Assembly: GCA_030595455.1 (NCBI GenBank)
Contig: JAUVDF010000067.1
Span: 1 to 6,133, forward strand
Direction of reading: 5' to 3'
DNA: 6,133 nt
Source: Fidelibacterota bacterium
GTDB lineage: Bacteria > Fidelibacterota > UBA8477 > JABMPR01
How positions within the stretch are numbered: the first letter of the stretch is position 1; each line of letters starts with the position of its first letter. A program made the translations under genes and the position numbers. This document shows positions 4,834 to 6,133 of the stretch, piece after piece. A model generated the notes under the pieces. It was not told where the DNA came from. It did not search any database and was given only the letters and a program-made list of their open reading frames with translations.

Positions 4834-6133
4834 ATGGACAAGCCTATGTATGTTGAGATCGTCTTTCCCTTAAGCCTGGAACAGGCTTTTACCTATACAA
4901 TCCCCGAGGATCTGAATGATGCTGTTCAGGTGGGACAGCGGGTGATCGCCTCTTTGGGAAAACGCAAACAGCAAGGGATGATCATTGACATTAAAGCTGA
5001 TCCACCTCCAGACTTTACTGGCAAACTAAAGAGTTTTGAAAACATTGTAGACCCGGTTCCGGTTTTTGATGCCCAGCTCATCAGTCTGCTAAAGTGGATG
5101 AGTCGTTACTATTTTACCCCCCTGGGCAAAGTGCTTCAATCTGCCATCCCTTCTGACGCCCGTATGAAAAAAGAGGTCATTGTTACAGCCAGTTCTTTGT
5201 TAAAAAGAAGTAATGATTTCACAGGATATCTGGTTGATCAGCACACCAGCAAAATGTCTATCCTTAAACGCAAATTTGGGTCTGAGCGAGCATTGATCAA
5301 CATCGCTCGCTTACAAAGACAGGGGTTTGTTGAACTTGAAAATGATTTTGCCTTTAGACAGAGTAGAAATAAAGATTATTTGATCACTCCCGACCTGGGA
5401 CGGGAAGCTGAAATTCCAGCCCGGGCACATGCCCAGCAAAAGGCGTTTGAAATTCTTAATGATTTTCCCAGCGGGATCTCAATGTCTCGGCTTAAGGAAG
5501 ATTATGAGATCGGTCCGGATGTGATAAAGAAGCTAAAATTAAAGGGTTTGCTCAGTGTTGAGGAGTTAGAGCCTGATATTGATCCGCTCAAGGATTATCA
5601 CCGACCGCCCCCCAAAGAGATTCAATTAAATCAAGAACAGGTCGTGGCTTTTGGAGAAATCAAAAGATCATTAGACGAAAAAGCCTTTACCCCGTATTTG
5701 CTTTTTGGAGTCGCAGGAAGTGGTAAAACAGAAGTCTATCTTGAGTCTGCCGCTCATGCTCTGGAACAGGGGCGCTCGGTCATTATTTTGGTCCCAGAGA
5801 TTGCCCTGGCACCGCAGATAGCTTACCGTTTTCAATCACGTTTTGGCGATATTGTTGCGCTTTGGCATTCCGGCTTAAAAGGTGCAGAGCGGGTTTGGAC
5901 CTGGCAACAAATCCAGAAAAATAAATTTAAAATTGTGGTGGGCGCTCGTTCAGCTGTATTAACGCCTATTCGTAATCTAGGACTGATCATCGTCGATGAA
6001 GAGCAGGAAAACAGCTACAAACAACAAGATAGCGAGCCACGCTATCATGCACGGGATGTAGCTCTGGTAAGGGGCCGGGAAGAGAATGCCGTCGTGGTCC
6101 TGGGTTCGGCAACACCAGCTCTAGAGTCCTATT
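4834..6133 (+). CDS. priA: Primosomal replication-restart helicase PriA, 3' end cut by window edge
   Basis: The first 433 residues are present with no internal stop; the right edge cuts the gene. PriA recognises stalled or repaired forks, unwinds the lagging arm with 3'-5' polarity and starts reloading of the replicative helicase. Residues 6-100 form the 3'-DNA-end-binding domain (YVEIVFPLSLEQAFTYTIP, then VGQRVIASLGKRKQQGMI). A winged-helix and linker region follows. The helicase motifs are Walker A GVAGSGKT (292-299), VPEIALAPQI (320-329), VGARSAV (369-375), Walker B DEEQ (388-391), SYKQ and RYHARD (403-408), and motif III GSATPALES (424-432). Walker A is about 65 residues further in than in E. 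coli PriA, as in the longer PriA forms of roughly 800 residues. The zinc-binding and second helicase domains lie outside. ATG 4834 is preferred; an AGGAG at 4814-4818 is 15 bases away, farther than normal, and Met5 (4846) is an alternative. Confidence 0.96.
   Translation, partial: MDKPMYVEIVFPLSLEQAFTYTIPEDLNDAVQVGQRVIASLGKRKQQGMIIDIKADPPPDFTGKLKSFENIVDPVPVFDAQLISLLKWMSRYYFTPLGKVLQSAIPSDARMKKEVIVTASSLLKRSNDFTGYLVDQHTSKMSILKRKFGSERALINIARLQRQGFVELENDFAFRQSRNKDYLITPDLGREAEIPARAHAQQKAFEILNDFPSGISMSRLKEDYEIGPDVIKKLKLKGLLSVEELEPDIDPLKDYHRPPPKEIQLNQEQVVAFGEIKRSLDEKAFTPYLLFGVAGSGKTEVYLESAAHALEQGRSVIILVPEIALAPQIAYRFQSRFGDIVALWHSGLKGAERVWTWQQIQKNKFKIVVGARSAVLTPIRNLGLIIVDEEQENSYKQQDSEPRYHARDVALVRGREENAVVVLGSATPALESY

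Overview
The window is an ordinary-looking bacterial chromosome segment of moderate, slightly AT-leaning base composition. It carries conserved DNA replication and repair genes next to a small thiol-redox operon. The lineage cannot be fixed from the sequence alone. The dnaN-recF-DUF721 order, a long-form PriA and the absence of dnaA next to dnaN would fit a deep FCB-type lineage such as Neomarinimicrobiota; this is a low-confidence inference.

Positions 1-2607 (minus strand) hold the replication block, transcribed dnaN, then recF, then a DUF721/DciA-type gene cut by the left window edge. recF and the DUF721 gene overlap by 8 bases. dnaN and recF are separated by 143 bases containing a good promoter-like sequence, so recF may have its own transcription start. 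The usual continuation of this order in many bacteria is gyrB, which would lie beyond the left edge.

Positions 2608-2850 are a 243-base gene-free leader upstream of dnaN. It has a bulged hairpin and two sets of short direct repeats, but no recognisable cluster of DnaA boxes. Positions 2851-4127 (minus) hold a two-gene redox operon: a small thioredoxin-fold protein followed, with an ATGA overlap, by a thioredoxin-reductase-type flavoprotein. Both depart from the textbook versions. The reductase has lost the arginines that normally recognise NADPH. The thioredoxin-like partner has cysteines arranged C-C-x6-C instead of the WCGPC site. The two were probably selected together as an atypical electron-transfer pair, and this is the most interesting biology in the window.

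Positions 4128-4287 form a divergent intergenic region, followed on the plus strand by an unrecognised four-helix membrane protein (4288-4728). The window ends with the first 433 codons of priA, the primosomal replication-restart helicase, whose Walker B motif reads DEEQ where the family usually has DEEH. No mobile elements, CRISPR arrays, tRNAs or rRNAs were seen. No wholly new multi-gene system is evident beyond the atypical redox pair.
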